From positions 1 to 30,260 of the forward strand of contig JALQZL010000005.1 of the NCBI GenBank assembly GCA_023258355.1: 30,260 bases of DNA, given 5' to 3'. This document shows, piece after piece, positions 16,061 through 24,265 of the stretch. Source of the stretch: Wenzhouxiangellaceae bacterium (GTDB lineage: Bacteria; Pseudomonadota; Gammaproteobacteria; Xanthomonadales; Wenzhouxiangellaceae). A program made the position numbers and the translations under genes. The notes under the pieces are model-generated. The model was not told the DNA's origin. It did not search any database and saw only the letters and a list, made by a program, of their open reading frames with translations. Position 1 is the first letter of the stretch; each line of letters begins with the position of its first letter.

Positions 16061-16964
16061 AACAGATCTCAAAGGGTTTAGTCTAGCGCTGCTTCAAGCG
16101 ATCGGCGTTCATCTTCTATTCCTAGCCCTCTTCGTCGCCAGCAGTTGGGATTGGGCGCCATTTGAATCCACCATGCCCCCAGTACGGGTGACTCTAGTGG
16201 ATATGGGCCCAATAGTTGCCGAACGTGAAGCTGAAGCTGAGCGACAAGCTCGCCTCCAAGCGCAACGAGAGGAGGAAGAGAGAGCCCTAGAGCAAGCTCG
16301 ACAGGCAGCGGCCGAGCGTTTGGAGCAGGAACGCCTTGCACAAGAGCAAGCGGCCAAGGCCCGAGCAGAAGAGCGCGCTCGGGCCGAAGCTGAGGCTGAA
16401 CGGCAAGCTCGTATTGAAGCAGCGCAAGCCAGAGAGCGTCGAGAGGCCCAAAGGCGACAAGCAGCTGCCGAGGCCGAGGCCGAGGCGCTAGCGAAAGAGC
16501 GAGAGCTGGCTGAGTTGCGGGCGCAGAGAGAGGCGGCGCAACGTGCTAGAGAGGAACAAGAGAGACAGCTTCAGGCGCTAGCAGAGCGTCGTCTCGCCCA
16601 AGAGCAGGCCCGTCGCGATCAGATCGAGGCAGAGCGACTTCGTTTGGCAAACGCCCAAGCACAAGCCGATGCCCGACAAGCCACGTTGCGTGAAGAGTAT
16701 ATACTGACCATACAAGAACTCATTCGTAGGAATTGGACGCGACCACCGACAACACCAGCGGGTATGACGTGCACCGTGCGTGTTTTCCAGATTCCAGGTG
16801 GCGAAATTATTAGCGCTGAATTGGTGGCGCCTTGTAACGCAGATCAGGTAACGCGTGGTTCAATCGAAACAGCCATTAGCCGTGTATCTGCCTTGCCATA
16901 CAGAGGATATGAGAGTGTCTTTGCAAGAGAAATTGAATTTGCCTTTAGGTACAACGGTCAGTAG
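16041..16964 (+). CDS. tolA: Tol-Pal system energy-transducing protein TolA
   Basis: Spans the periplasm and couples TolQR motion to TolB/Pal at the outer membrane. The 307-residue protein has an N-terminal membrane helix (about residues 13-35), a very Ala/Glu/Arg/Gln-rich coiled coil from about 58 to 217, and a globular C-terminal domain (about 218-307) with EEYILTIQELIRRNW and two Cys residues (GMTCTV and APCNAD) that match the conserved disulfide of TolA domain III. In E. coli TolA the membrane helix has an SxxxH motif needed for function; here the matching place reads AIGVH, so His24 is kept but Ser is replaced by Ala. The start is GTG at 16041, overlapping tolR by 20 bases. Confidence 0.95.
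   Translation: MIQKSPKTDLKGFSLALLQAIGVHLLFLALFVASSWDWAPFESTMPPVRVTLVDMGPIVAEREAEAERQARLQAQREEEERALEQARQAAAERLEQERLAQEQAAKARAEERARAEAEAERQARIEAAQARERREAQRRQAAAEAEAEALAKERELAELRAQREAAQRAREEQERQLQALAERRLAQEQARRDQIEAERLRLANAQAQADARQATLREEYILTIQELIRRNWTRPPTTPAGMTCTVRVFQIPGGEIISAELVAPCNADQVTRGSIETAISRVSALPYRGYESVFAREIEFAFRYNGQ
16902..16907 (+). promoter_or_regulatory. Shine-Dalgarno-like AGAGGA inside the tolA 3' end, upstream of tolB
   Basis: The hexamer AGAGGA lies only 1 base before the ATG at 16909 but 7 bases before the in-frame GTG at 16915. The spacing argues that GTG 16915 could be the real tolB start. Either way, the site lies within the coding sequence of tolA. Confidence 0.45.
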
Positions 16965-18267
16965 GCCGCTTTACTGGTTACTTATCACCCTGGTGGGGAT
17001 AGGGTATCTGTCCATTGCGCATGCCCAACTGCGAATCGAAATCGTTGACGGTGTGGAAGGGGCCATTCCGATCGCGGTGGTGCCATTCGAGTGGCAATCT
17101 CGGGCTGATCAACCAGCGGTTGGTGTGGCCGATGTCGTCGGTGCTGATTTGGCCAGAACGGGGCTTTTTGAGTCGATACCTAGGTCCAATATGATTGAGC
17201 GGCCAACACGGCCCAGTGAAGTGGGTTTTGGGGCTTGGTCTTTGATGGGTGTTGACTACGTCATTATGGGCTCAGTCAAGGATGATTCCAGTGGCGTGGG
17301 TCAGGAAGTGGAGTATCACTTGGTCAATATCAATACCCAAAGGGTATTGCTCTCCCAAGCGATGCCATCAGCACCTGGTAACCTTCGATTCACATCACAT
17401 CGAATTGCCGATGCGATTTATGAAGCACTCATGGGAGTACCCGGCGCTTTTGCCACCAGAATTGCTTACGTGGTGGTGAAAGACACTGGCACTGATCAGG
17501 AGATGTTTGAGCTGATCATTGCGGATGCCGATGGGTTCAATCCGCAGGCGGTCGTTCGAAACTCAGAGCCCATTATGTCACCTGCTTGGTCGCCTGATGG
17601 GCGTCAAATTGCCTACGTCTCTTTCGCCACGGGAAGGTCCAACATTATCGTGCAAGACCTCTATACAGGCCAAAATCGTGTGGTCAGCTCAAGTCGTGGC
17701 ATCAATGGGGCCCCAGCTTGGTCACCAGATGGTCAAAAATTGGCTGTGAGTCTTTCCCGAACTGGCAGCCCTGATATCTGGCTGATCGACCTAGAGAATG
17801 ACCGAAGAGTGCAGCTGACCGATCACTGGTCAATCAACACCGAACCCGTTTGGTCAAAGGATGGCGAACACCTCTTTTTTACCTCAGATCGTGCGGGTCG
17901 CCCACAGATCTATCAAATCCGTGCGGATGGCTCAGACATGGAGCGCATCACCTTTGAGGGAGAATACAATTCTCGAGCCTCTGTGGGCCTTGATGATCGC
18001 TTCTTGGCGATGGTGCACAGCCCCGGTGACAATGACTTCAGAATCGCAATTTATGATCGAAAAAATGGGCGTTTGCGTGTATTATCGGATGGGCGCATGG
18101 ACGAATCGCCAAGCTTTGCCCCTAACGGGAGCATGATCTTGTATGCAAGGCGAGACAACGGTCAAGGCGTTTTGGCTGCTGTGTCAGCCGATGGCCGGGT
18201 GAGGCAACGGCTGGTGAATAGCGAAGGTGATGTCAGAGAGCCTGCGTGGTCGCCTCTGTTGCGGTAA
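16909..18267 (+). CDS. tolB: Tol-Pal system periplasmic beta-propeller protein TolB
   Basis: Periplasmic protein that bridges TolA and Pal. From the ATG at 16909 it is 452 residues: a signal peptide with a hydrophobic core (WLLITLVGIGYLSIAHA, likely cut before Gln40), an N-terminal alpha/beta domain (LRIEIVDGVEGAIPIAVVPF), and a C-terminal six-bladed propeller with repeated PAWSPDG-type blades (SPAWSPDGRQIAYVS, GAPAWSPDGQKLAVS, TEPVWSKDGEHLFF and later ones). A GTG start two codons later (16915) is better placed relative to an AGAGGA site. The gene overlaps tolA by about 50 bases, an unusually long coupling for this operon. Confidence 0.95.
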   Translation: MRVSLQEKLNLPLGTTVSRPLYWLLITLVGIGYLSIAHAQLRIEIVDGVEGAIPIAVVPFEWQSRADQPAVGVADVVGADLARTGLFESIPRSNMIERPTRPSEVGFGAWSLMGVDYVIMGSVKDDSSGVGQEVEYHLVNINTQRVLLSQAMPSAPGNLRFTSHRIADAIYEALMGVPGAFATRIAYVVVKDTGTDQEMFELIIADADGFNPQAVVRNSEPIMSPAWSPDGRQIAYVSFATGRSNIIVQDLYTGQNRVVSSSRGINGAPAWSPDGQKLAVSLSRTGSPDIWLIDLENDRRVQLTDHWSINTEPVWSKDGEHLFFTSDRAGRPQIYQIRADGSDMERITFEGEYNSRASVGLDDRFLAMVHSPGDNDFRIAIYDRKNGRLRVLSDGRMDESPSFAPNGSMILYARRDNGQGVLAAVSADGRVRQRLVNSEGDVREPAWSPLLR

Positions 18268-18326
18268 TATAGTCGATGTGTGAAGCGCCAACACCAACCC
18301 AAACAATGAAAAAGCAAGTTATCCTT

Positions 18327-18332
18327 GGAGGA
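18327..18332 (+). promoter_or_regulatory. Strong ribosome binding site of pal (GGAGGA)
   Basis: GGAGGA ends 3 bases before the ATG at 18336. The two earlier in-frame ATGs (18276 and 18306) have no such site, so this motif sets the pal start. A strong site fits the high copy number known for Pal. Confidence 0.6.
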
Positions 18333-18335
18333 ACC

Positions 18336-18845
18336 ATGAACACTGGATTGCGTTTGATTTCTATCGTTGCCCTGACTGTCGTTTTGGCAGCCTGTGCGCG
18401 CGACGTGCGCGATGAGCCATCGGCACCATCAGCTTCAAGCACCCAAACAGATCGAATCAATGCGCGCGACTTTTCAGATGCGCGTAATCTGGAAAATCCT
18501 GACAGCCTATTGAGTCAGCGTGTGATCTACTTCGAATTTGATCGTTCTGATGTGCGTGCACAATTTAGACCCATTATCGAAGCCCATGCCGCCTATGTGC
18601 GAGCCAACCCATCTGCGCGTGTGAGCTTGGAAAGTCACGCCGATGAGCGTGGTTCGCGTGAATACAACTTGGGCTTGGGAGAGCGCCGCGGTAGTTCCGT
18701 CAGTAGCTTATTGAGTGCAGGTGGCGCATCGTCAGGCCAAATCGAAGTTGTGAGCTATGGTGAAGAACGTCCAGTCTGTCGTGAAAGTAACGATGAATGC
18801 TGGCAGCGTAACCGTCGTGTGGAGATTGTCTACACATCACGATAA
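18336..18845 (+). CDS. pal: Peptidoglycan-associated lipoprotein Pal
   Basis: Outer-membrane lipoprotein that binds peptidoglycan and is the end point of the Tol system. The 169-residue product has a lipoprotein signal ending in the lipobox LAAC with Cys20 as acylation site, a short Ser/Pro/Ala linker, and an OmpA-like domain (VIYFEFDRSDVRAQF, then HADERGSREYNLGLGERR, and a final WQRNRRVEIVY). The segment usually reading GHTDERGT is SHADERGS here, a mild variation. The start is placed by the GGAGGA site; an upstream ATG at 18306 would add a Lys-Lys n-region but has no ribosome site. Confidence 0.96.
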   Translation: MNTGLRLISIVALTVVLAACARDVRDEPSAPSASSTQTDRINARDFSDARNLENPDSLLSQRVIYFEFDRSDVRAQFRPIIEAHAAYVRANPSARVSLESHADERGSREYNLGLGERRGSSVSSLLSAGGASSGQIEVVSYGEERPVCRESNDECWQRNRRVEIVYTSR

Positions 18846-18871
18846 GCGAAACGTGCACGTCAAGGGATAAT

Positions 18872-19702
18872 ATGTCCACAAAAACGAGCAAGTTATCTAA
18901 CAGGGCAGTGACTCAGGTTGCTGCCCTGTTATTTTTTGGTTTGAGCGCTTCAGCGAGCGCACAGGATACGGAAGTTGTCTATCAGCTTCAAACACTTCTG
19001 GAAGAGGTCCGAGCTCTTCGAGGTCAAGTGGAAGCTCAGCAGGTTGAGATTGAGAATTTGCGGCGTCGCCAGCGTGATCAATATCTTGACCTCGATGAGC
19101 GACTTCAGACACTTGGCCGACAAGAGGGAATGGTCATCTCAGACGGCACTGCTCAGGGCCAGGTCGCTCAGGATAGTAGTTTTGAAAACACTCTAGGTGG
19201 TCAACCCATCGGGACTGTGCCAGAGGTTCGGGCTCAGATCGAAACAACACCAGAGATCATCACTTTGGCACCTCCTGCAGATGTCACACAACGTTCACTG
19301 GATCAACCGACCGAAGGGGAGCAGGTCGCCTATGATCGGGCCTTCACTGCATTGAAAGAGACACGGTACGCTGATGCAGCGGCTCAATTCAGTGCGTTTG
19401 TCGATGACTATCCAGAGTCTAGCTATGCACCAAATGCCTATTACTGGCTGGCTGAAACCTACTATGTCACCCGTGATTTTGACACAGCACTGGCGATGTT
19501 TCAGATCGTTTTGGAGCGCTATCCAGACAGCTCAAAAGCGGGCGATGCATTACTGAAATTAGGATTTAGCCATTTTGAGCTGCAACAGTGGCCTCAGGCA
19601 AGATCTGCCTTAGAACAAGTCCGAGCAGATTATCCAGAGACAACTTTGTCACGCCTCGCCGACTCCCGTTTGAGGGAAATGCGTCTATCTGGCCGACTCT
19701 AG
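18872..19702 (+). CDS. cpoB: Cell division coordinator CpoB (YbgF)
   Basis: Periplasmic TPR protein that coordinates peptidoglycan synthesis by PBP1B with Tol-driven outer-membrane constriction. The 276-residue protein has a signal peptide ending SASASA (cut before Gln31), an N-terminal coiled coil for trimerisation (about 35-75, rich in LLEEVRALRGQVEAQ-type heptads), a linker, and a C-terminal TPR domain from about 150 (AYDRAFTALKETRYADAAAQF, YWLAETYYVTRDFDTALAMF, SKAGDALLKLGFSHFEL). It is the usual last gene of the tol-pal operon. AAGGGA precedes the ATG by about 5 bases. Confidence 0.95.
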   Translation: MSTKTSKLSNRAVTQVAALLFFGLSASASAQDTEVVYQLQTLLEEVRALRGQVEAQQVEIENLRRRQRDQYLDLDERLQTLGRQEGMVISDGTAQGQVAQDSSFENTLGGQPIGTVPEVRAQIETTPEIITLAPPADVTQRSLDQPTEGEQVAYDRAFTALKETRYADAAAQFSAFVDDYPESSYAPNAYYWLAETYYVTRDFDTALAMFQIVLERYPDSSKAGDALLKLGFSHFELQQWPQARSALEQVRADYPETTLSRLADSRLREMRLSGRL

Positions 19703-19731
19703 GCCACTGAACATCATGAGGTCATCGTCGA

Positions 19732-19752
19732 CTGATTGAATGGCTCAATCAG
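19732..19752 (+). promoter_or_regulatory. Perfect 8-bp hairpin directly upstream of the galU ribosome site
   Basis: CTGATTGA, a 5-base loop ATGGC, then TCAATCAG. The hairpin ends where the galU Shine-Dalgarno AAGGGGAG (19753-19760) begins. There is no following U-run, so it is not a standard terminator. It could mark the boundary between the tol-pal transcript and galU, stabilise the galU mRNA 5' end, or affect ribosome access. Confidence 0.4.
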
Positions 19753-19766
19753 AAGGGGAGTATGAG

Positions 19767-20636
19767 ATGAGTAACAAGTTGAAAACAGTTGTGTTTCCTG
19801 TAGCGGGTTTGGGTACTCGGTTTTTGCCGGCGACCAAGGCGGTGCCTAAAGAGATGTTACCAGTTGTCGATAAACCGCTGGTTCAGTATGCCGTTGAAGA
19901 GGCAGTAGCCGCCGGCGCAACTCGGCTAGTATTTGTGACAGGCCGGACAAAAAACGCAATCGCTGATCATTTCGATAAGGCTTATGAGCTCGAATCAGAG
20001 CTAGCCGAAAAAAAGAAAACGGAGTTACTTGAGATCGCGCAGTCTGTGGTTCCTGAGGGTGTTTCATGCCTGTATGTGCGCCAGAGCGAACCTCTGGGGT
20101 TAGGGCATGCCATTTTGTGTGCTAAACCATTGGTCCAGGAGGAAGTCTTTGGTGTCATCCTACCCGATGATCTTATTGATAACGGTGATGATCCTGTCAT
20201 GTCGCAACTTGTGCGCCACCATGAATCGACGGGCGCCTCTGTTGTCAGTGTGACGGAGGTTATTCCAGAGCATGTCAACCGTTATGGTGTTGTGGATGCA
20301 CCAACATTTGAGGGGCGTTCAGGCCGCCTCCGAGGCATTGTGGAGAAACCAGAGCCTAGTGAGGCGCCATCGAATTTGGCGGTTGTGGGCAGGTATCTGT
20401 TGAGCGCTGAGATTTTTGAAATTCTCGAACAAACGGCCCCTGATCACCGAGGAGAGATCCAAGTCACAGACGCAATTGCGACACTGCTTGAGAAGGAAGC
20501 CGTGGATGCCTATCAGTTCGAGGGTGTTCAATTCGACTGCGGTAATAAGCTGGGATTCTTGCAAGCAACGGTTTGGTTCGGTACGAAACATCCTGAGATT
20601 GGTCCAGACTTTAAGCACTGGCTCGAGCAGGATTAA
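19767..20636 (+). CDS. galU: UTP-glucose-1-phosphate uridylyltransferase GalU
   Basis: Makes UDP-glucose from UTP and glucose-1-phosphate, a precursor for lipopolysaccharide core and other surface glycans. The 289-residue protein starts KLKTVVFPVAGLGTRFLPATKAVPKEMLPVVDKPLVQY, with the sugar-nucleotide pyrophosphorylase motif GxGTRFLPATK and the active-site Lys region PKEMLPVVDKP; further LGHAILCAKP, ILPDDLID and GIVEKP are family blocks. Start at 19767 is set by AAGGGGAG six bases upstream; an in-frame ATG at 19740 sits in the hairpin before that site. It is followed after 46 bases by cysQ. Confidence 0.97.
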   Translation: MSNKLKTVVFPVAGLGTRFLPATKAVPKEMLPVVDKPLVQYAVEEAVAAGATRLVFVTGRTKNAIADHFDKAYELESELAEKKKTELLEIAQSVVPEGVSCLYVRQSEPLGLGHAILCAKPLVQEEVFGVILPDDLIDNGDDPVMSQLVRHHESTGASVVSVTEVIPEHVNRYGVVDAPTFEGRSGRLRGIVEKPEPSEAPSNLAVVGRYLLSAEIFEILEQTAPDHRGEIQVTDAIATLLEKEAVDAYQFEGVQFDCGNKLGFLQATVWFGTKHPEIGPDFKHWLEQD

Positions 20637-20682
20637 TCATAAAGCCCAGCCCACCCAGTCAATTAACGGAGTAAAGATCAGT

Positions 20683-21489
20683 ATGAGTTTGGAAATATGG
20701 CTCGATGAGGTCAAAAAAGCTGTCGCCGAAGCGGGTGAGGCTATTTTGGAGATCTATAAAGATCCCTCGCGATTTGAAACCGAGCAAAAAGCGGATCAAA
20801 GCCCCTTAACAGCAGCCGACTTGGCAGCAAACCAAATCTTGGTGGCACACTTAAGCCGCCTGACGCCTCATATCCCCATACTCTCTGAGGAATCAGCACA
20901 AGCCCCATGGTCAGAGCGGCAGCACTGGACTGAGTGCTGGGTGGTGGATCCACTGGACGGCACTAAAGAGTTTTTGAAACGCAACGACGAATTTACAGTC
21001 AATGTGGGTCTGGTCCGAGATCATCAGCCTGTGTTGGGGGTGGTTTATGCGCCTGCATTGGGGCAGTGGTACTTTGCTGCCCAAGGGTTGGGTGCTTGGC
21101 ATCAATCGGCTGGTAATGAAGCCTCATCTATCGCTGTAAGCCCGCATCCATCACCAAACAAATGGCGAGTGGTTGGCAGTCGTTCTCATCAAAGCCCTGA
21201 CATGGCGGCGTTTCTCACCACATTAGGAGACACTGAGCTGGTGGCGATGGGTAGCTCCCTGAAGCTTTGTCTCGTGGCATCAAATCAAGCCGATGTCTAC
21301 CCTCGCCTTGGTCCAACCAGTGAGTGGGACACCTGCGCTGCCCATGCCGTGGTCAATGAAGCGGGAGGGCAGGTGCTTAACCTCAAGACAGGTGAGCCGC
21401 TCACTTACAACGCCCGAGAATCGATTCTTAATCCACATTTCATTGTCTGTGTGGAGCCCAAACAAGATTGGTTTGGGCTCCAGCAGTGA
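20683..21489 (+). CDS. cysQ: 3'(2'),5'-bisphosphate nucleotidase CysQ
   Basis: Phosphatase that removes the 3'-phosphate from PAP (and PAPS), preventing toxic build-up during sulfate assimilation and recycling the product of sulfotransferases and ACP synthase. The 268-residue protein carries the inositol-monophosphatase-like metal sites: Glu69/Glu70 in ILSEESA, DPLDGTKEF at 89-97, and WDTCAAHAVVNEAGG near the C-terminus. DPLDGTKEFLKRNDEFTVN is specific for CysQ within the family. The chosen ATG follows an AACGGAG site by about 11 bases; the longer open frame upstream overlaps galU and has no family match. The last codons contain a perfect hairpin. Confidence 0.94.
   Translation: MSLEIWLDEVKKAVAEAGEAILEIYKDPSRFETEQKADQSPLTAADLAANQILVAHLSRLTPHIPILSEESAQAPWSERQHWTECWVVDPLDGTKEFLKRNDEFTVNVGLVRDHQPVLGVVYAPALGQWYFAAQGLGAWHQSAGNEASSIAVSPHPSPNKWRVVGSRSHQSPDMAAFLTTLGDTELVAMGSSLKLCLVASNQADVYPRLGPTSEWDTCAAHAVVNEAGGQVLNLKTGEPLTYNARESILNPHFIVCVEPKQDWFGLQQ
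21453..21481 (+). terminator. Perfect 11-bp inverted repeat in the last codons of cysQ
   Basis: GGAGCCCAAAC, 7-base loop, GTTTGGGCTCC. The stem is perfect and GC-rich near its base, and it ends 5 bases before the TGA stop. No U-run follows, so as an intrinsic terminator it would be atypical; it may instead protect the mRNA 3' end or act with the next hairpin to separate the convergent transcripts. Confidence 0.4.
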
Positions 21490-21526
21490 CTGAGCCTCCC
21501 CCTATCATCGGGTGGAGGTCAGTCAC
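21486..21526. terminator. Candidate bidirectional terminator hairpin between cysQ and the M16 peptidase gene
   Basis: GTGACTGA-G-CCTCC on the left pairs with GGAGG-TCAGTCAC on the right (one bulged G, possibly three more C-G pairs inside). It fills the 40 bases between two convergent genes. Neither side has a strong U-run, so its strength as a terminator is uncertain. Confidence 0.45.
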
Positions 21527-21529
21527 AGA

Positions 21530-24265
21530 TCAGTCAGTTTGATCAAAGTCACCCGCCGTCACAACAGTCAAGGCATCCAGATTGAGGTAGCGTTGAGTTG
21601 CCTCATTGATTTCTTCAACTGTCAGCGCACCTAGCGCCTCCTCAAACTTCGACCAGTAGTAAAGGTCTCTGCCTAGGAAAAGATTTTGATTTAGTAGACC
21701 GTTGAGTGCGCGATCGGAGCTTCTCTGTAGCTCCAATTCTTTAAGATAGCCAGAGCGTACCGCGTCTATTTCTTCTTGACTGAATCCCTCAGTCACTGCC
21801 AAATTAAGCTCTTCGAGTAAGACATCCATTAAGCGCGACTTATTTTGTGGGGCAAACATCGCATAGGCAAAGAAAGTAGCGCTTTCATATAGATCACTGG
21901 CTTGAAAGCGGCCACCAACACCATAGCTCAATCCCTCTTGATCTCGGATACGATCAGCAAGTCGGGAATTTAAGAATCCACCACCTAATATCTCACCCGC
22001 CAGTTTCAGCGCAGGATAGTCTGGATGGTCTGCCCGCATTGGCATTGTTTGTAACGCGAACAGCATGGCATTGGCTTTATCATCCATCTGCTCAGATAAG
22101 ACAGTGTTGTTTGTCGAAACAAAGGTTGGCTCAATCTGTGAATACGATGTTTGACTCGTCCACTGCCCAAAGGCTTTCTCCAGCTGGTCTTTCAGGCGCT
22201 CAACATCCACATCGCCGACAAAACTAATGGTGGTTTGTGGGCCCATGCCATAGTGACTTTCATGGAACGAAACCAGATCATCTCGTGTCAATGATTCAAT
22301 GCGCTCCACTTGCTCATCCCAACTCGCCGTGTATTGTGGATGCGATGATGGGTAGGGGTTCATGTGGCGTGAGATCGCATGGTTAGCAACACTTCCAGGT
22401 TCATCACGTTGCTGGTCGATAGCTGTCAGTGATTGTCGTTTGAGCTCATCAAGTTCTTCCTGTGGGAACGAGGGTCGTTTGAGAACGTCTTCAATGATCT
22501 CTAGCAACGGCACTAGCCGATCACGCTGCGACTCCAAAGAGACAGTGATCCGCTGGTCCCCACCAATGCTCATGGATGAGCGTAATTTATCGACCTCATC
22601 TCGGATGGCTTGTCTTGAGAAACGCTCTGAGCCTCTAGTCAGCATAGAGGTCGTCATGTTGGGAATGCTGCCCAAGCCTGACAGACTGTCTAGGTTACCC
22701 GTGCGTATCGTCATTTGGCCCCAGACCCGTTGACCACGGGTGGGCTTGGGTAACACGGTGACCTTGGCACCATTTGAGAGCGTAAACGAGACCAAGTTTT
22801 TTTCAATATTCTCCGCTGTCGGCTCGAATACAGTCTCGATCGTGTCAATTTCTCGACCCTCATAGCCGGCCAGTAAGGTTTCCATATCCGGTGCCTGCGG
22901 GATCTCAGCTCGTTGGGGTTGGCTATCAGGCAAGAAAATGCCAACTGTCCGGTTGTCGCGTTTGAGATAAGTGTTTAGGACGCGAGTCACATCTTCTGAT
23001 GTCACAGACTCAATACGGTCCCGATGTAAGAACATCAAGCGCCAATCACCCATCGCTGCCCACTCAGACAACTCGACACCCACGCGTCCGCTGTCATTAA
23101 GGCTCTGTTCGATATCGGTAATGAGGGAATTGATAGCGCGTGTGACCTCCTCCTCAGTGGGTGGATTGGTCTTGGCTTCCTCAATGGTATCCACGAGCAC
23201 CGTGTTAATTTGATCCATGTCCTGACCATCACGGGTTTGGACGTAGAACATCATCAGTGAGGGCTCTGGTAGAGCCAGACTAAAGCTGCCCACTTGGGTT
23301 GCTATCTCTGCACCAATCAGTGGTTCATAAAGTCGACCAGAGGGCATGTCACCCAAGATGAATGACAGTACCTCTAGAGCGGCGTAATCTTCGTGGGCAG
23401 CGGCTGGAATGTGATAGGCCGCCATCAGTGACCGGACCGTGCCCGCTCGTCTGGTGGTGACCATGCGCTCACCATCTTGTACTGGATCACGGGTATACGT
23501 GGGCCACAGTGCCATGTCACCTGTTCGCTCGGGACGTGGAATTTCACCAAAGTAGCGAGCCACCAGTTCTAGTGTTCGTTCTGGATCAATATTGCCAGAC
23601 AAGATTAAGATGGCATTATCCGGCTGATAGTACCGACGATAAAAAGAATGAAGACGCTCAATGGGAACGCCTTCAATATCTGAGCGTGCACCAATGGTCG
23701 AGCGTCCATACCCATGCCAAAGATAGGCCTGGCTCATCACACGTTGCATGAGTACACGGAAAGGATTGGTTTCTCCAATCTCATATTCATTTCTCACCAC
23801 GGTCATTTCCGATTGAAGATCTTCTTCCTTAATCAGTGAATTAACCATTCGATCAGCTTCCATCCGAAGCGCCCACTCCAGATTCTCTTCACCTGCAGGC
23901 AGCACCTGGAAGTAGTTGGTTCTTTCATACCATGTGGTGCCATTGGCTCGACCACCACGCTCGGATATTTCTGCTTTGATATCTTGATGAGTGGGCGTGC
24001 CATAAAAGAGCATGTGCTCAAGAAGGTGGGCCATGCCTGTTTCTCCATAGCTCTCATGCTTGGAACCCACCTTGTAGGTGATGTTGATGGTTGTGGTAGG
24101 CCTGCTCTGGTCAGGCACCAGGAGCACCTGGAGTCCATTGCTTAGACGATACTCACTGATCCCTTCAACAGTTTGTATATGACTGACTTGCGCATTGGCA
24201 AGAAGGGTTTGGGTGCCCATAAAAAGCGCACACACTGCAAGCAGTGCCTGAACAAAACGGCTCAT
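21530..24265 (-). CDS. Exported two-domain M16 (pitrilysin/insulinase-family) zinc metallopeptidase
   Basis: Predicted periplasmic peptidase of 911 residues. It has an N-terminal Sec signal peptide (hydrophobic ALLAVCALFMGTQTLLANA, probably cut before Gln26). The inverted zinc motif HLLEH is at residues 80-84, with a downstream Glu in VVRNEYE (about 160) as third ligand. The second half is a degenerate M16 domain without HxxEH, containing LGGGFLNSRLADRIRDQEGLSYGVGG, the substrate-binding region typical of the C-terminal module. The length and two-module build resemble PqqL/pitrilysin-like peptidases in the periplasm. AAAGGAA precedes the ATG. It is the last gene of a probable operon after msrB and msrA. 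Substrates are unknown; peptide degradation in the periplasm is inferred. Confidence 0.93.
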   Translation of the reverse strand: MSRFVQALLAVCALFMGTQTLLANAQVSHIQTVEGISEYRLSNGLQVLLVPDQSRPTTTINITYKVGSKHESYGETGMAHLLEHMLFYGTPTHQDIKAEISERGGRANGTTWYERTNYFQVLPAGEENLEWALRMEADRMVNSLIKEEDLQSEMTVVRNEYEIGETNPFRVLMQRVMSQAYLWHGYGRSTIGARSDIEGVPIERLHSFYRRYYQPDNAILILSGNIDPERTLELVARYFGEIPRPERTGDMALWPTYTRDPVQDGERMVTTRRAGTVRSLMAAYHIPAAAHEDYAALEVLSFILGDMPSGRLYEPLIGAEIATQVGSFSLALPEPSLMMFYVQTRDGQDMDQINTVLVDTIEEAKTNPPTEEEVTRAINSLITDIEQSLNDSGRVGVELSEWAAMGDWRLMFLHRDRIESVTSEDVTRVLNTYLKRDNRTVGIFLPDSQPQRAEIPQAPDMETLLAGYEGREIDTIETVFEPTAENIEKNLVSFTLSNGAKVTVLPKPTRGQRVWGQMTIRTGNLDSLSGLGSIPNMTTSMLTRGSERFSRQAIRDEVDKLRSSMSIGGDQRITVSLESQRDRLVPLLEIIEDVLKRPSFPQEELDELKRQSLTAIDQQRDEPGSVANHAISRHMNPYPSSHPQYTASWDEQVERIESLTRDDLVSFHESHYGMGPQTTISFVGDVDVERLKDQLEKAFGQWTSQTSYSQIEPTFVSTNNTVLSEQMDDKANAMLFALQTMPMRADHPDYPALKLAGEILGGGFLNSRLADRIRDQEGLSYGVGGRFQASDLYESATFFAYAMFAPQNKSRLMDVLLEELNLAVTEGFSQEEIDAVRSGYLKELELQRSSDRALNGLLNQNLFLGRDLYYWSKFEEALGALTVEEINEATQRYLNLDALTVVTAGDFDQTD

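Noticed and set aside
16078..16357. Minus-strand open frames opposite the tolA coiled coil
   Set aside because: They arise from the GC-rich, Ala/Glu/Arg-biased codons of tolA; the translations are Cys/Ser/Arg-rich low complexity without start signals.
16210..16690. Possible tandem DNA repeat in tolA
   Set aside because: The repetition is at the level of Ala/Glu/Arg/Gln codons forming a coiled coil; no unit repeats exactly at DNA level.
20416..20682. Upstream extension of the cysQ frame into galU
   Set aside because: The 89 additional residues are a shadow of galU in another frame; the family start MSLEIWLDEVKKAV fits at 20683.
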